Notes under the pieces: model-generated
Told to the model about the DNA's origin: nothing
What the model saw: only the letters and a program-made list of their open reading frames with translations
Databases searched by the model: none
Translations under genes and position numbers: made by a program
Assembly (NCBI GenBank): GCA_905182985.1
Contig: CAJJDN010000079.1
Coordinates: forward strand, 202,180 to 266,179
DNA: 64,000 bases
Direction of reading: 5' to 3'
From: Paramecium sonneborni
Lineage: Eukaryota; Ciliophora; Oligohymenophorea; Peniculida; Parameciidae
Shown: in pieces, positions 26,601 through 38,376 of the stretch
Position numbering within the stretch: position 1 is the first letter of the stretch
How the letters are laid out: every line of letters begins with the position of its first letter

Positions 26601-28566
26601 ATATCATCCCATTCTTCCAAAACAGCAACATATTAAGTCATATCATTATGTCTACTCCATCTTTCAAATGCTTAAATAGCATTTAATCCTTCTCCTATAC
26701 ATTTTACTATATCTGCATGGAAAGTATTAAGTTAAGGTTTTTTAACAATCCAATGCTTAGAAATATTTGGTATTACAATTCTTTTGTATATTTTATTCTC
26801 ATCATATGTTCCTCCATCTGTCTCATCTTCTTCACTATCATCTTCAACTTTCCCCTTCTTTCCTCCCTATGGTTTATCGGCTTATTTTTATTCCTCTGTC
26901 TTTTCCTCTTATAAATGTGCATGATATAATATATGAAAATCATCTACAGTACTATTACCAAAAGGTTAAGGTATAAATTCTGGAATGTCTTCAGTTTACA
27001 TATCCTCTGAAGGAACTTAATCAAAAGTACAATCTAACTTTATTACAAAAAGAGGTTCTTCAAATCTTATTGGAGGTTTGTTACTTGCTTCAAATGTTAC
27101 ATTAAAATCTTCTATTGATTCCAAAGATTTTAGTTTCACAATTAAATCACGTACTGATAATGTATAAATGTTGCTCAGACTTTCCATTGCTAAGAAATCA
27201 ACTAAATATGAAAAGCGTAAAAATTTTGAACATTCTTTTCTAAGTTATGATCTTTTTTCATAAGTCATACTATCTGGGAATTAAAGTGTTTCATATGCTA
27301 TTTCTCTAGTTCTAAAGACATTAGTTCCAGTATCTCTTGGAGCATTTCCACCAAATTATTCATCATTTTAAGGTACATAATTTTACTTTCTAAGAATATC
27401 CAATGATTTGTCATATCCACTTTGAACAACTTTTCTACATGCTTGAGAATAAGATCTAATTTTGCCACTGACTTTATTTCTGTATTGATCTTGCAACTAT
27501 TTAAACTATTCTAAAGTAAATGTGCTATCATTCATAGTTAATTAGTGGGCAGTTTCAAATCCAATGAAACGACATGTTTCCATCATATCATAAGTGTTTT
27601 TTCTTACGGTAAGTAAGGTTTCTCTCATTATTGGATTTAATAAGAAATACTTATCCAGAAGTGCATTTTAAATTGTTTTAGTTTTATGTTTAATCACATT
27701 ACTTTTCCACATTTTAAGGGTTTTCCATTTTCTAAATTTGGTAAAGAATTTTAATGATTTGATTTAATGATAGGTCTGCCTTTCTCTCAACCAGTTTCTA
27801 AGTGGTATGAATTCAGTTGGTTTACCATTTATATAATGGCATAATCCTTTTCTTGAAATAGTGTAATACTCTTTGATTTCAGTTTTCTTATCATCTCCTT
27901 TAATGGTTTTATAATCTACAACTGCTAACATATAAGGATCATCTTAGCCATCATCTTCTTCTCTTACAAGGTAAATGTATTCATCTACACTTGTAGTATT
28001 ACTGAGAATCAAGTCTATGTACTTGTCTAACTTAGATTTAGTTTCTTTCTCAGTAACGCCAAATTCTTCATCATGTGCCAATGTTTCTTTAAATGGACTT
28101 TAAATACGTGGATCAGAATCAAGAGGTTTGAGTTTGAAACGAGATCCAAGTGAACTCATACCAGTTTTTCGCATTAAGTAGTTTCGTTCTTCTTCTGGCA
28201 TTATGGCCAAGTATTTTTAATCTATTTAGAACTTACCAGATAATTTATCTACGAGGTACTTAGTTCTATAGAGCTCATCAACATTTTATTTGAAGGTTGT
28301 CCCCATAGTCATTCTAAGTGGGTCTAGCTTTTGTTTACTTTATTGAGCAACTAGCTTAGGCACTAACTAAAAGCTTTATAAAGGAAATACTTATTATTAA
28401 TTTCTAGTAACAGGCCTTTTCTGCTAACCTCCTCGATCATACAATCGAGATTTTAATTGCAACTGATTTGGGGATTTCTAATTATGAATTTTACTGTCAT
28501 TACCACATATCGCATTTATTCATGTTCATCCTAATCTTCATATTCTTAAGACTAGAAGAATGACAT
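14626..28566 (-). CDS. Axonemal dynein heavy chain (interrupted by an assembly gap)
   Basis: The start is ATG 28564-28566 (MSFFQSQEYEDQDEHEQMRY) and the TGA is at 14626-14628. Introns of 26 nt (28478-28503) and 24 nt (28367-28390) lie at the 5' end, and two introns near 14717-14744 and about 14825-14852 at the 3' end. Once the artefactual 1,213 bp at 18464-19676 are removed, the product is about 4,200 aa, normal for an inner-arm axonemal chain. Four P-loops are visible: AAA1 [19 protein letters not shown] followed by NCSD, AAA2 [15 protein letters not shown]3 [13 protein letters not shown] and AAA4 GVGGSGKQSLTRL. Others are [33 protein letters not shown], stalk [16 protein letters not shown], and C-terminal [20 protein letters not shown] and [10 protein letters not shown]. 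This motor slides doublet microtubules in cilia. AAA1 Walker A is intact. The DNAH subclass is not resolved by eye. Confidence 0.93.
18464..19039. repeat. First copy of an exact 576-bp duplication flanking an assembly gap
   Basis: It matches the 576 bp at 19677-20252 as far as I can read, with a constant offset of 1,213 bp. It encodes the dynein stalk region on the minus strand. The left end is the point where unique sequence (KPAADMASW...) enters; the right end abuts Ns. It is most simply an unmerged contig overlap. Confidence 0.9.
19040..19676. other. Assembly gap (637 Ns)
   Basis: This is a run of undetermined bases inside the dynein heavy-chain gene. Because both flanks are the same 576 bp, the gap probably contains nothing: contig ends overlap but were scaffolded as if apart. 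Removing one copy plus the gap (1,213 bp, not a multiple of three) restores a single reading frame. Confidence 0.95.
19677..20252. repeat. Second copy of the 576-bp duplication
   Basis: It is identical to 18464-19039 and continues into unique dynein sequence at 20253. This copy is contiguous with the upstream (5') part of the dynein gene, whereas the other is contiguous with the 3' part, which supports collapse into one. Confidence 0.9.
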
Positions 28567-28890
28567 TTTTTTAATATATTAATTATTTAAGTTATCATTT
28601 TTGTAATTTGTTTTTATTAGGAATTACTATACAATATTGGATAAATTTTATGATTACTCTAATTTCTACCTTGTTTTAAGAACATAGAGAAAATAAAAAT
28701 TTTATAATTATTTTAGATATTTAAATAAATAAGTATCAATATTAATAAAGAATAAAATTAGCTAATCTTGAACATGATTTTAAATAGAAAGTATTATATT
28801 TCTATTATAAAAATTAATTAATACGAATGTATACTATTTATACGTCATAAAATGGCTCAATAGCTCTAAATAACTGCTTAACTTTGCCGT
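28567..28890. promoter_or_regulatory. Divergent intergenic region between dynein and debranching enzyme
   Basis: This is 324 bp of very AT-rich sequence between two divergent start codons. It must hold both 5' flanks. No specific promoter element can be named; ciliate promoters lack recognisable consensus at this level. Confidence 0.4.
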
Positions 28891-31800
28891 ATGATACTAT
28901 ATTAAGGATCATAATATGTTCAAGAAACATTTTCTCATTCACTCCATTACTAATTACAAATATCTAATGTGCAACTCGTTCTCCTTCAAAAAAAGGTTGT
29001 CAAAAGAAACCATAAAAAGGGTATAAGAAAATTCTTAGAGGAGAAGAAGAGGCTTAATTACCTATGCCTTATTATTCAGTTTATGAGTCACATAAATGGA
29101 ATATATCGAATGATGGAGACTATGTGTTTGAGATTAAATGTAAATAATTAGGTCCATGTTTTTTGAGAATAATTTGGTTATCATTAGATGATAGAAAGAT
29201 TCATGAAATGGGATAAGCTTTCAATTATTTAGTATGGAATCCATTAATGTTTAATCTGAAAAATTTTACAGTTTAGACAGTGTTGCCAAATTTAGTAAGG
29301 AAATGGGATTTAGATGGATTTGAAGCATTTCATTTGTGTCCAATTTAGGAAGTATCTCATAGTTTATATGCAATTAAAGATCATTTTAGTATAAAATACT
29401 TTCAAAATTATGAAGATCTACATAATTTTATCTAATCGTCTAATAAGATCTTTTTTGTTGATGTTGTTTTGAATCATGCATCAAAGGAAAGTGAATGGTT
29501 GAATGAAGAAGAATGTGTATATAATGAAAGAACTGTTCCTTAATTAACATCAGCTTTAGAATTAGATTTAGCTTTGAAATAGGTAAAAGAATATGATGAT
29601 ATTGAAAAAGTAATAAAGTCATTGAAAATTGAAGAATATTTTTTAATTGACTTGTAGAAGATAGATTGGATGAATTGTTAATTAGAAAATGGTATTGTAA
29701 ATATAGATGAAGATGATGATAATATATTTGTAGAATCTAATTAAGAGAAAAATGTAAAATTAATTGAGTAATATTTGAAAAATTTTGGAGTTTCTAGATA
29801 TGGAGTAACATTGGAGTTTAAAAGATTATTGCAAGAATTGGGAACTCATCAATTGACTATTAGTTAAATAAAGATAGCTTTAAAATTTATTAATGAAAAA
29901 TAATTCAAAAGGGCTAAATAATATGAAGCAGAATCTATAGCGAATAATCAAGTACATTATAAAAAGTATGGATGTGTTTAGAAGTATTTCTTTAAATTGA
30001 AGAATTGGTATGCTGCTTATAATGGTTATGTTGATAATATTGATCCTGAAGAAGATTTTGTTACCAGCCAAAATTTCCATTATTTACGACATACAATCAA
30101 TAAATGGAGTGTTATTAAATTAAGATATGGTAGTAAGAGAGACACACCTTTGTTATTGAATAGAATGAAAGAATATATTTGTTAAATGGCTCGTTATTTT
30201 CATGGTATTAGATTAGATAATTGTCATGGTACACCTTTAGCAATCAGTTAATACTTACTTAAACATGCTAGAATAGAGAATCCTTAATTAATTGTTTTTG
30301 CTGAACTGTTTGGTTGTTCATATTAATAGAAAATTAAGTATATGAGTAGATTAGGATTAAATGGATAAGTTGATGAGTTATTTTATTGTAGGAATGCATC
30401 CTCTATTGTTAATAAATTATAAAGTTGTTCTTTCGTTTAACAAATCTCAGCTCCTCAAAGACTTGTTTATGATTAAAGTCATGATAACCAACCTCCACTT
30501 GTGTAATCTTAAGGCCCAGGTTATTTGATGTCTTTAGTAACTGCTTTATCTTTTAGTAACTAATTCAAAGGAACTACTAAATTAGTTGATGAATTCTATG
30601 ATTAATATGTAAGTTGTGTTCATGAAAAAAGATTTTACCCATTAGTTAATTTACAACTATAAGAATTACATAGAAGACCTATAACTTTTATGTGGAAACA
30701 TAATGTTTCAAACTTACATTAAGGAGAAGCCTTACCTAATATTGTTAAATTAAAAGGTTCTTTTGATAATTGGGAAAAAGAGTATTTTCTTAAAAATGAC
30801 AATGAAAATCCAAAATACTTCACTTGTTAAATAGAATTATCTCCAGGAGTATATGAATATAAATATATAATCGATAATGTTTGGACGATAGATGAAAATC
30901 AATAAAAAAATTAAATGAACAACATTATAGAAATTAAACCTATACAAGCATATAAATCCTTAACTTTTATTCGATAACTTTTTAAAAATTAGAGTTCACA
31001 TATATACATGGAATCAATTCATGAATAGCTTTTGATTATAACTAGATGTTAAGAAGATCATCTATTGAATTAAACTATAGTAATTTGCTTAAGACCTATT
31101 GTTCGAAAGATTAAGCTACATTCCAAAATATTAAATATCTAATATCAATATTCATTACAATTTTGTGGAAAAGAAACTGATAATCTTGAAAATGAGATTA
31201 AAGTTAAATAACATTACATAGATATCACAACTTAATATGCTAAAATTAATGAAAATACTGTATCTATTAACACTCCAACATCATATGTTATGATTTTATA
31301 ATGTGAACCTTTGGAAGTAATACAAGAACTGAATCAATTTCTCTTAACTCCTTTTCAATGTGCTGATGATTTAAATCTGTTGTATTAACCATTGATAAAT
31401 CATTATGAAGTACCAGGATGTGGATTGCTTTATTATACTGGATTATATGGAGTGATGAGATTTATTAATAAAATTGAAACCCTTTAGGATCCTTTCATCA
31501 AACATATTCGAGAGGGGGATTGGCTTATTGAATATTTATCAGAACATCATGTTTGTTTGGTACCAATTTTAACTAAAATTAAATCATTACCTAAAATATT
31601 CAAACCACACTATTTTATTAAATGCATTAAACATATTGTTTAAAGTATTGAAGATAAATTGACTCAACATAGAGAATTTTTCTTTAAATAAATTGATATC
31701 CTATCTACATATTTTACACTCTATGATTTTAATAAAGGTAGAGAAACATTTATGAGTTTTAAAGGTATATTAATTTTAACAAGTAAACATAAATATTTAA

Positions 31801-33014
31801 TTTAATAGATAAGGCTATTGAAGGTAAAGCTTTAATTTTTAAATATGGTAATTTAATGTAACATGGTTTAATACCTAATTCATTGAAACCACTTAGATAT
31901 AATACAAGAGATACATGTTTTTGGTGGATTAAAGCTATTCGTGATTATGTAACATATACAGAAGACTACTCGATTATTAGTTAATTATAAGAATAAATTT
32001 AATCTATATTTCAATCTCATGCAACAGGCATCAAATTTAAAGAATTATATGTAAATGATGATACAGATAAAGAAGTATTAAAATATAATTTAATAAGGGT
32101 TTGGTTGTTGAACTTAATTTGGATTCTGAAACTGGATTTATTATGGGAGGAAATTATAAAAATTGTCTAACTTGGATGGATAAAATGGGATCTGGTACTT
32201 TAAATAAAAGTTATCCTGCTGCATCAAGAGATGGTGCTCCTATTGAATGTACAGCATTATTAAAAGCTTGTCTTGATTTCATTGGAAAAATGAATTAATT
32301 AAATAAATATACCTATCCTGGAATTAAATTATTGAATAGGTTGGTTACTTGGAGAGCATGGTCTGATTTTATCTGTTAACATTTTGAAAAAAGTTATTAT
32401 ATTCCAGTTGATCCTACTTATTATAATGAATATTAAGTAATAGAAAAATATGTTAGAAGAAAAGGAATCTATAGAGATATTTTTAAATGTTCTAAACCTA
32501 GATCTGAATATTAATTAAGACCTAACTCATGTATTGCTATTGCTTTAGCTCCAGAACTCTTTTAAAAAAATCATGTTATACATCATTTAGCACTTATTGA
32601 ATCTAATCTAATCAATTTAAACTCTCTAGGCTTAAGCACTTTAGATCCTATTGCCAGTGAATATAGTGGAAAGTATATTCAATTAACTGACCGTTTTAAT
32701 GCATAAGATGGATTTTCTATTCATAATGGCTCTGAATTTGTTTTTTTACTAGGATATTATCTTAAAGCTTTACTCAAAATTCATAAATAAGATATTAAAA
32801 AAGAAATATTTTATGCTTATCTTGCTCCTATCAAACAACATCTAAAAGAATTGTAATTATTCTATTTTTATCTTCTAGTTATTCTTTGCCAGATTTCACT
32901 GATCAAAATGGACATCTAAGTGAATTTGCTCAAAAATCTTCTATACTAAGTGTTGCTCTCTTAAAAGAAGCCATTTTTGATTTGGAAGAATTTAGTTAAA
33001 AAATCTTAAAATGA
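28891..33014 (+). CDS. AGL: Glycogen debranching enzyme (AGL) with embedded AMPK-beta-type CBM48
   Basis: The bifunctional enzyme combines 4-alpha-glucanotransferase and amylo-alpha-1,6-glucosidase, cytosolic, removing limit-dextrin branches. The GH13-like transferase half shows DGFEAFHLCP, FFVDVVLNHASKESEWL, RLDNCHGTPLAI (nucleophile Asp), LIVFAELFG (acid/base Glu) and YDQSHDNQPP. At 30744-30938 sits a glycogen-binding module: LKGSFDNWEKE, LSPGVYEYKYIIDNVWTIDE, NNIIEIK. The GH133 half shows NKGRETFMSFKGILIL, GNLMQHGLIPN, RYNTRDTCFWWIKAIRDY, DSETGFIMGGNYKNCLTWMDKMGS, SRDGAPIECTALL, RRKGIYRD and LPDFTDQNGHLSEF. Introns include about 31783-31808, 32075-32097 (AAG end) and about 32853-32878. Length is about 1,340 aa versus about 1,530 in mammals. 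The first ~50 codons (start ATG 28891 or a nearby one) need an unresolved splice. GRDTF is GRETF here. Confidence 0.9.
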
Positions 33015-34188
33015 AGATTTGATTATTTTATATTCATAATCTATTTCAATTAGATTAAATTTTATAATCAAAACTTTTGTTCAATTGTTAAATTTTTATT
33101 TTCCTTAAACCATGGCTTTCTTTTTTCTCATATCATTACAAACTTTGCTAATAAAATTAGGCTTTCTCATCCCTCGAGTTTCTTTTTAAATGATCTAAAT
33201 TAGTTGTTGATTTAGTTTATACCTATGTCTTTATAAATTTTATTAATTTAAATGGATTTATATAATGAGGTTCAAAAGAGATATTAAATTTAAAACTATA
33301 AATTTGATCTCATAATTAAAGTAGTAAATCGTTATTTCTTGGAAATATTAAATTTCATTCATCAAATTGCATTTATTTCTATATATTTAATTAATTTTTT
33401 ATATTAGAAAATAACAATTCAAAAATGACTAAAATCTAAATTTTTATATTGCCCAATTTTCTCATCAAAAACAAATATAATTTTCAAAAATTCTTTTTTA
33501 AAAGAAAATAATAATTATCCTTTCTATATCATAAAATAAATTATACTTTTTTAGATTATTTTATGATTGGAAATTAAATATGGTTTAATTTACACGAATT
33601 CAAGAAACACATAAATTATTGCTATTTTATATAAAAAGGTATTGAAATTTAAAAGTTAACAATTTTTAGGATGATAAAATCCAATATCAATATCATAAGT
33701 TAAAATAATTTTAATATTTTGAATTAAAATGATATATGTTTTTATCCTCCATTTAATTTATTGATTATTGATTTCCTATGTTAAAGTTGATAGTTAGAAG
33801 CAGTTGGATAATTCTATACATAAATGGTATTTTCTTTAACTAGAATCTGAAATTCGCAATTTTAAAAAAGTTTAATATAAAAATTACAAAAATTTATTTA
33901 GAGTACTTTTGGGATAAAAAAATGATAAAATAGTTTGATTAAGAATTAGTTTAATTTGTATAGTTGTAAAAATGTTCTTGGTAGTAATCAATAGACGCTG
34001 GTTCCTTAGTCTAATTTAAAATATAATAAATAATAAGTAATGATGAATAAGAGCATATAGTGAAATTTTTAATTGCTTATTATTTAAAAAAATATTGAAG
34101 ATTGTTTAGCTTTTTGTTGGTTGAAAATTTTATAGTTAATGCAGAGTTTACTCAATGATCGATCTTAAATTAATACATTAATAAATAT
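33015..34188. other. 1.2-kb stretch with no firm gene; one orphan open frame
   Basis: Very AT-rich. On the plus strand 33778-34124 is open for about 115 codons (MLKLIVRSSWIILYINGIFF...VQLFVG, TGA). An alternative phase at 33790-33950 reads DSQKQLDNSIHKWYFLQLE, which looks more protein-like. Either could be an upstream exon of the membrane protein at 34189 or an independent small gene; I could not find splices that settle it. The 33015-33740 part shows nothing coding. Confidence 0.35.
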
Positions 34189-35257
34189 ATGATTCTTGAA
34201 ATAATATTACTCTTGACTTCTTCATCTTTGGCTCTTCTCTTTCAAATAGATGAACTGGGAGATTCAATACATGATTGTGCGAAATTATTTATATTTGGAA
34301 CACTTATAACAGAATTTCCTTGGATGATGGTAGGAATAATCAGTTTTTTATGGATTAAAGAACTTGTAAGAACAAAGGATACTCATTAATAAGAAAAACA
34401 TCAAGGAAATCCTGCTATTATAATACATCATGCAAGAGATGGTGCAACAGCCACGTCTACTGAAAATGTACAACCAATCATTGAGGCTGTATAAATCTTT
34501 GATTATGTCACTGGAGAGAGTTAATATGCATTTATATAAAAAACTGAGAAGAGTCTATTAACTCAATTAGGAGTTACATTAAAGAATACTATTTTATTAG
34601 AAAAGGGTCGACCATAGGATGCAAGTGTTAATTCTAAATTAATCTCACATATTGATCAATAAAAAAGAGCAAATGCCTAAAATATATCAATTATTTATGA
34701 AGACAATAGTGAGTATTAATAAAATCAAATAAAACCTCATGTCTCAATTCCATTTAAAATTGGTGATTTTGATAAATAAATGGGGGAAATTATTTAAGCA
34801 GAAATATTATCAGGAGAATATCCTGAAGGTAGCAAAGTAATACATTATAAATTAAAGTATGAATAAGCTTTAATTTCAATTTTAATAAGTATCTATTGAT
34901 ATTAAAATTAAGTCGCAATCATACCATAACTTTAGAGTTTGATTTTCAGATTAGTTAATTCTGTTCTATTTGGAATTGTTCTACATTCAGCAGTACAAAG
35001 AAAAGAAATACTTACTTTATCTCATTTTATATACTTGATTATTCTATTAATAAGTTGTACCCTTGCTTACATATTTGGATTATATTATTAATCTATTAAT
35101 ATTAGATAATTCCTTTTGGGATCTCTATTATGGTCATTTTAACATGTTAACCCAAATGCATGTTTATTGGTATTTCCTATACCAACTCTTTTGTTTTTTG
35201 CAGGCTTATGAATACTCAGTTTCAATCATAAGAAAATATCAAATTGCTCAGACTTGA
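34189..35257 (+). CDS. Multi-pass membrane protein, family unknown
   Basis: The open frame starts MILEIILLLTSSSLALLF at ATG 34189, with hydrophobic segments at residues 1-18, 30-55 (LFIFGTLITEFPWMMVGIIS) and, after a long soluble loop of ~150 residues (QPIIEAVQIFDYV, VSIPFKIGDFDKQMGE), several more near the C-terminus (LVNSVLFGIVLHSAV, FIYLIILLISCTLAYIFGLYY). At least one intron (24 nt, gtatctattg...aattaag, AAG end, near 34889) is required, and a last one near 35170-35203 leads to the ending AYEYSVSIIRKYQIAQT and TGA 35255-35257. The true start may lie upstream. No family recognised. Confidence 0.5.
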
Positions 35258-35361
35258 TATATATGCATATTGAGCTTATAGATATATATATGTAAAAAAA
35301 AATCGTTTCATTTTCGATATAATATAAAATATGTATATTTATATAATATAAATGGAATTAT

Positions 35362-36152
35362 TCAACATTTAAATTGTATAAGTACAGAATCGCCCAATTT
35401 TATCCAACTTTGCAGGCCTTTTTAGAATTCAGATAAATTTAATGAAATGTTATTTAAATTAAATGTTGTATCGATAGAATTAACTATATAAACATTCTTA
35501 TAAGTAGGTGTTTATCTTAAAATTTCGAGACCTCTAATAATATAAATGAAATACTTTATAAAATATATGTTGCTTTTTCTAATAATTGATAATCATTAGT
35601 AGATTTAGCTAATTTAATAACATCAAATGCTCTAATTTATTTATCCATCCAAATTTATTCTTGTGTGTCAATATTGTTAACTTATATTTCATAATGTTGA
35701 TTAATTAGATTAATAACTTCATCTTTTCTTTATTTTATTAATTTGAATATGGAAACAAAAGTTTATTCAATTTCTTTCAATACTTTTTATTTTGATTCTT
35801 CAAATGTTAATTTAGTATGTCTAATATCAACAAGGACAGTTTCTGTTTTTTCTAATCTTAAGATTCCTATTTTGTGATATAGTTAGAATACCATCTTTTG
35901 CTGCTTAATCCATCGATGATCTAATATCTTTAGTAGCTTTATCCATTTAATCTACTAAATGTCCTTTATGTTCTCCAAACATTAAACAAGTTGGACAAAT
36001 AAGACTAGTATAATTAATTTATAATACACATGACAAGATGTGCAAAATGCTTCTAATTATCTTTTATGAACTGTACATTCACCAACTCTAAGAGTATCTT
36101 CACTATTCAATTATTTAGTAGATGTTCCTGATTTAAGCTATTCTGAAATCAT
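35362..36152 (-). CDS. B-box zinc-finger / coiled-coil protein
   Basis: The start is ATG 36150-36152 (MISEQLKSGTSTKQL) and the TGA is at 35362-35364. A 23-nt intron (gtattataaa...tactag) joins CTVHKRQLEAFCTSCHV to LICPTCLMFGEHKGH. Together these give the complete B-box2 ligand set C-x2-H-x7-C-x2-C-x4-C-x2-C-x5-H-x2-H. After a second intron (about 35857-35882), a charged helix about 130 residues long follows (LTFEESKQKVLKEIEQTF, IKQRKDEVINLINQHYE), as in the B-box/coiled-coil part of TRIM proteins. The end reads KGLQSWIKLGDSVLIQFKC. No RING domain is seen upstream, so E3 activity is not implied; scaffold or microtubule-associated roles are possible. One internal splice near 35540 is uncertain. 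Confidence 0.7.
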
Positions 36153-36299
36153 AAATTTTATTAATAAATAAAATAGAATCACTTAAATATTCTTTATCTT
36201 TATGGATTTTGGATAAAGGGATAGATATTACATTTTTTTAGTAAAATATAATTATTCAATCAATATTGTATTTAAATGTACGATATGTTAAAAATAACT

Positions 36300-36721
36300 T
36301 CACAATCCCTTAATTTTATTTTCAACAAATAATTTTTCATTTTCACTAACTTCAATTGCAAAATCTTTGATTGCAACAGAAGAACATTTTCTTGATTTAA
36401 TCTTTTTAGTTTTTGTAAGGAATTTAGAAATACCAATCCATTCTCCTAATAAAGCTCCTTTTTCTACTCTCCAAACAGGAATTTAGAATTATTTAGCTAA
36501 AGCAACAATCAATTTCTTATATGTCTCTTCTGTACAATCATCAGCTAAGACAACAAATTTTGCCTAAGAAAGAAAGATTATTAATATAATTATACTTGTT
36601 TACTTTCAATAGCTTTACATACTTCATGAACACCCTTTGCTAATTATCCTCTATGTAATGATGTCTAAACTACTCTTTTTAAGGTTGTGAGTTCTTCTGA
36701 TAATTATTCGACTTCTGCCAT
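36300..36721 (-). CDS. RPS12: 40S ribosomal protein eS12 (RPS12)
   Basis: The start is ATG 36719-36721 (MAEVEQLSEELTTLKRVVQT) and the TGA is at 36300-36302. SLHRGQLAKGVHEVCKAIE matches the N-terminal helix of eS12 (LHRGLHE-AKALD). A 32-nt intron (about 36567-36598) separates ESKQ from AKFVVLADDCTEETYKKLI. Then come FQIPVWRVEKGALLGEWIGI (I-VDD-K-LGEWVGL in the family) and CSSVAIKDFAIE. Length is about 130 aa, as expected. It is a component of the small-subunit beak. It is the middle member of three same-strand genes; its start is 120 bp from the stop of the upstream Enhancer-of-polycomb-like gene. Confidence 0.9.
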
Positions 36722-36840
36722 AATAAAAATAATTTAAATCTTATTTAAATTAAGAAACTCTTCTCTTATAAAAAATAACAAAGTAAAGTAAAAATATACA
36801 AAATCACAATTATTTTCATATCATCCTTAGTAAAGTGAGA

Positions 36841-38162
36841 TCATACAAGTATAACTTGAGAATTAAAATGGATTTCTTTAACTAATTAAAATTTTAAATC
36901 ATCTGAATGTTTAATTTTAATAGTGCAAATAGGTTGATCAACATCTTATAGAATTCTCAATTTAAATCTCAAAGACTATTTTAATTCTTCTTTTTTCTAT
37001 TATAATTTAAGTTAATGTTCTTTTTTTTATTTTTCAAATCTAATCTTTTAACATTCTTTTCTTTATTAATCAATACTTTATTCTTATTTTTAATTTATTT
37101 TTTAATAATGAGCATAAAAATGATCAAAATTAGCTCTAACTCCATCAAATATAGATGCTCTATTGCGATCAATTAACATAAGTTTAACTTTTTTTTTATT
37201 TTTCTTAGTTTTATCAGCAATTAATAAAGTTCTATTATTAGTTGTATAAATGAGTTATTTATTTAATTAATGAACTCCTAATTTAGTATAAATATCAATA
37301 TCCCATGATTAGAGCATTGTAGGATTTTTTGGCCATACAATACATTTATCTTTAATTGATTGATATTATTCATCCATAAAATCAATAAGATCTGTAGATA
37401 AGGACATAGAATAGAATTAATAAGAACATTCATAATTAGAACAAGATTCAAATATTTTATTTCTATTATCTTTTTGTTATTCAATTTATTCTTCTGGTTT
37501 ATAGAAACGTTTAAGTTCTTTGAGATTTCCAAATAAATCATTACAATAATTGAATGTATTGATAAAATTGAACTCTTCTTCTTTAATTAATTGTAATTTT
37601 AACAGTTCTCTTTGTTTAATTTATTTTAAGAGATTAAGTGCAATTTAATTTTCATTCAATAAAATTTCTCTGGCAACATCAATAGATTAAATGTCTAAAT
37701 GTTTTTATCTTTTTTATTTGTAAGCTTTACTTGGTCTAAAAGCTACATTCATACGATAACTAATTAGCAATAAAAAATTTACTCATTTTCTTGTGCACGC
37801 ATGAAGATTCTCAAAAGTGGTCTTTATAGTCTTTCAATTTTTTTGTTATAATAAGTTTCATCATATTCAAATGTATTGAGTAGGGAATATTGTTTAGAAT
37901 AATTTCGATTAGAATTGAGATGACTTCTAAGATCCAATTGCTATATTATTTTAGGATCAATGTTAGCTTCTAAATCTTCTTCGTCACAAGAGTATTCATT
38001 TTCATCAGGATACACTATATTAGAGTGTATATAAACAGTAGGCATTTAGATTTAAGTCTAAGTAACAGTTGGAATAGTAACAAAATTAGGTACTTCAATT
38101 TATTTACAAGGAGTTGGCTATATTTATTTAGGAGTAATACTTCTGACTATTCTAAATCCCAT
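36841..38162 (-). CDS. Enhancer-of-polycomb (EPL1/EPC)-like protein
   Basis: The start is ATG 38160-38162 (MGFRIVRSITPKQIQPT) and the TGA is at 36841-36843. It shows the EPC-N layout: a short basic start, then a proline region, VYIHSNIVYPDENEYSCDEE (Y-x-L-x-x-x-D acidic box) and IDPKIIQQLDL. After a 23-nt intron comes YRMNVAFRPSKAYKQKRQKH, then SIDVAREILL and LLKQIKQRELLKLQLIKEEEF. This matches the VAFR-R-K-R-RKN and L-R-R-REK-KRELL--L pattern of EPL1/EPC, which scaffolds the Esa1/Tip60 (NuA4, Piccolo) histone acetyltransferase. The remainder is charged and unassigned. Bromodomain-PHD (BRPF) proteins share the domain, but no PHD finger is visible. Nuclear location is inferred. Confidence 0.6.
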
Positions 38163-38376
38163 TTTTCTTATTTAAGAAAAACTACATTAGGATCAATGTT
38201 CTTCATAAATTTAAGATTTAATTTTGTTTAATTTATACAAAAAAAGGTCATAGAAGTACAATTGATTATAGTATAATAAATAAATAAAAAAGAATGATGA
38301 TATATAAATTGATTAAATATCTAAGTATAAATAGCAATGTCTTGATAATTGAATGACATATTATTAATTTATTAAA

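Noticed and set aside
38025..38231. Plus-strand frame within the Enhancer-of-polycomb-like region
   Set aside because: Antisense to a longer spliced minus-strand gene with family motifs.
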